A DNA stretch of 64,000 bases from Herpetospermum pedunculosum (lineage: Eukaryota > Streptophyta > Magnoliopsida > Cucurbitales > Cucurbitaceae). A program made the position numbers and the translations under genes. Below are positions 63,999 to 64,000 of the stretch, piece by piece; positions within the stretch are counted from its first letter, which is position 1, and every line of letters begins with the position of its first letter. The notes beneath the pieces were generated by a model. That model was not told where the DNA came from, did no database searches, and was given only the letters and a program-made list of their open reading frames with translations. The DNA is taken from NCBI GenBank assembly GCA_028017165.1, contig CM051522.1:52608064-52672063 (forward strand), read 5' to 3'.

Positions 63999-64000
63999 AA
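63442..64000 (-). repeat. Copia-3 LTR, cut by the window edge
   Basis: On the minus strand it contains GTTGCTCGGTGTCGAG and AGCGGGACTACC, then GATGAAATTAGAGTATC, all shared with the end of the Copia-1 3' LTR (29871-30070). It ends CATCATGCCA at 63442, directly against Gyp-E pol, so it is probably a later insertion with TTACC (63437-63441) as candidate duplication. Confidence 0.7.
63866..64000. repeat. TA-rich microsatellite
   Basis: Several (TA)n runs with an internal repeat of TGTGTCTTATA, inside the Copia-3 LTR. Confidence 0.85.

Overview
The window is a nested block of plant LTR retrotransposons with one visible host gene relic. A flowering plant is clear from the Ty3/gypsy Tat/Ogre and Athila lineages, the Ty1/copia elements, tRNA-derived SINE heads, a hAT element and a two-exon major-latex-protein (MLP/Bet v 1) gene. 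A cucurbit is my best guess from the MLP and copia gag proteins, from memory only and not checked by a search.

Layout. (1) 1-12138, minus strand: a decayed Tat/Ogre-type gypsy element (Tat-1) running off the left edge. It has dual-RNase-H pol, protease, gag, an extra gene upstream of gag, a leader with four hairpin repeats, a tRNA-Arg-type primer site and a 2.3 kb LTR. (2) 12139-30119, plus strand: a decayed copia element (Copia-1), split inside gag by Athila-A (12876-25687, target duplication GCATG). Athila-A is essentially intact, with 1716-bp LTRs, a tRNA-Asp-type primer site, one open gag-pol frame and an open second ORF. (3) 30120-35811: old AT-rich DNA with MITE-like repeats, SINE heads, an old copia LTR carrying an 805-bp hAT element, and the MLP gene, which carries a one-base frameshift. 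(4) 35812-64000: a minus-strand copia element (Copia-2) broken up by gypsy elements. Gyp-D (35812-38592, truncated) abuts its 3' LTR, Athila-B (39403-52191, duplication CGTAC) sits in pol, Gyp-C (53062-58134, duplication GTCCA, no pol) sits further upstream in pol, and Gyp-E (from 60472, minus strand) sits in the leader. Gyp-E is itself apparently interrupted by a third copia LTR at 63442.

How the parts work together. Athila-A has every part an autonomous element needs: promoter TATA box, primer site, Gag, zinc knuckle, protease, RT, RNase H, DDE integrase, polypurine tract and near-identical LTRs. Athila-B has the same layout with a nonsense codon in ORF2. Gyp-C keeps only gag and protease and could move only with help from a relative.

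The most interesting signals are non-coding and recur between elements. They are: (a) a CATTG-NGGA-CAATG hairpin whose outer stem covaries, placed beside an internal polypurine tract about 0.8-1 kb before the 3' LTR in all five Athila-type elements; (b) seven copies per Athila element of an 11-bp-phased ATTGCG motif ending in a palindrome, one of them inside pol; (c) clusters of GCGTCGAGACGC hairpins in the Gyp-C/D/E LTRs; and (d) four hairpin repeats, one with a compensatory stem change, in the Tat-1 leader.
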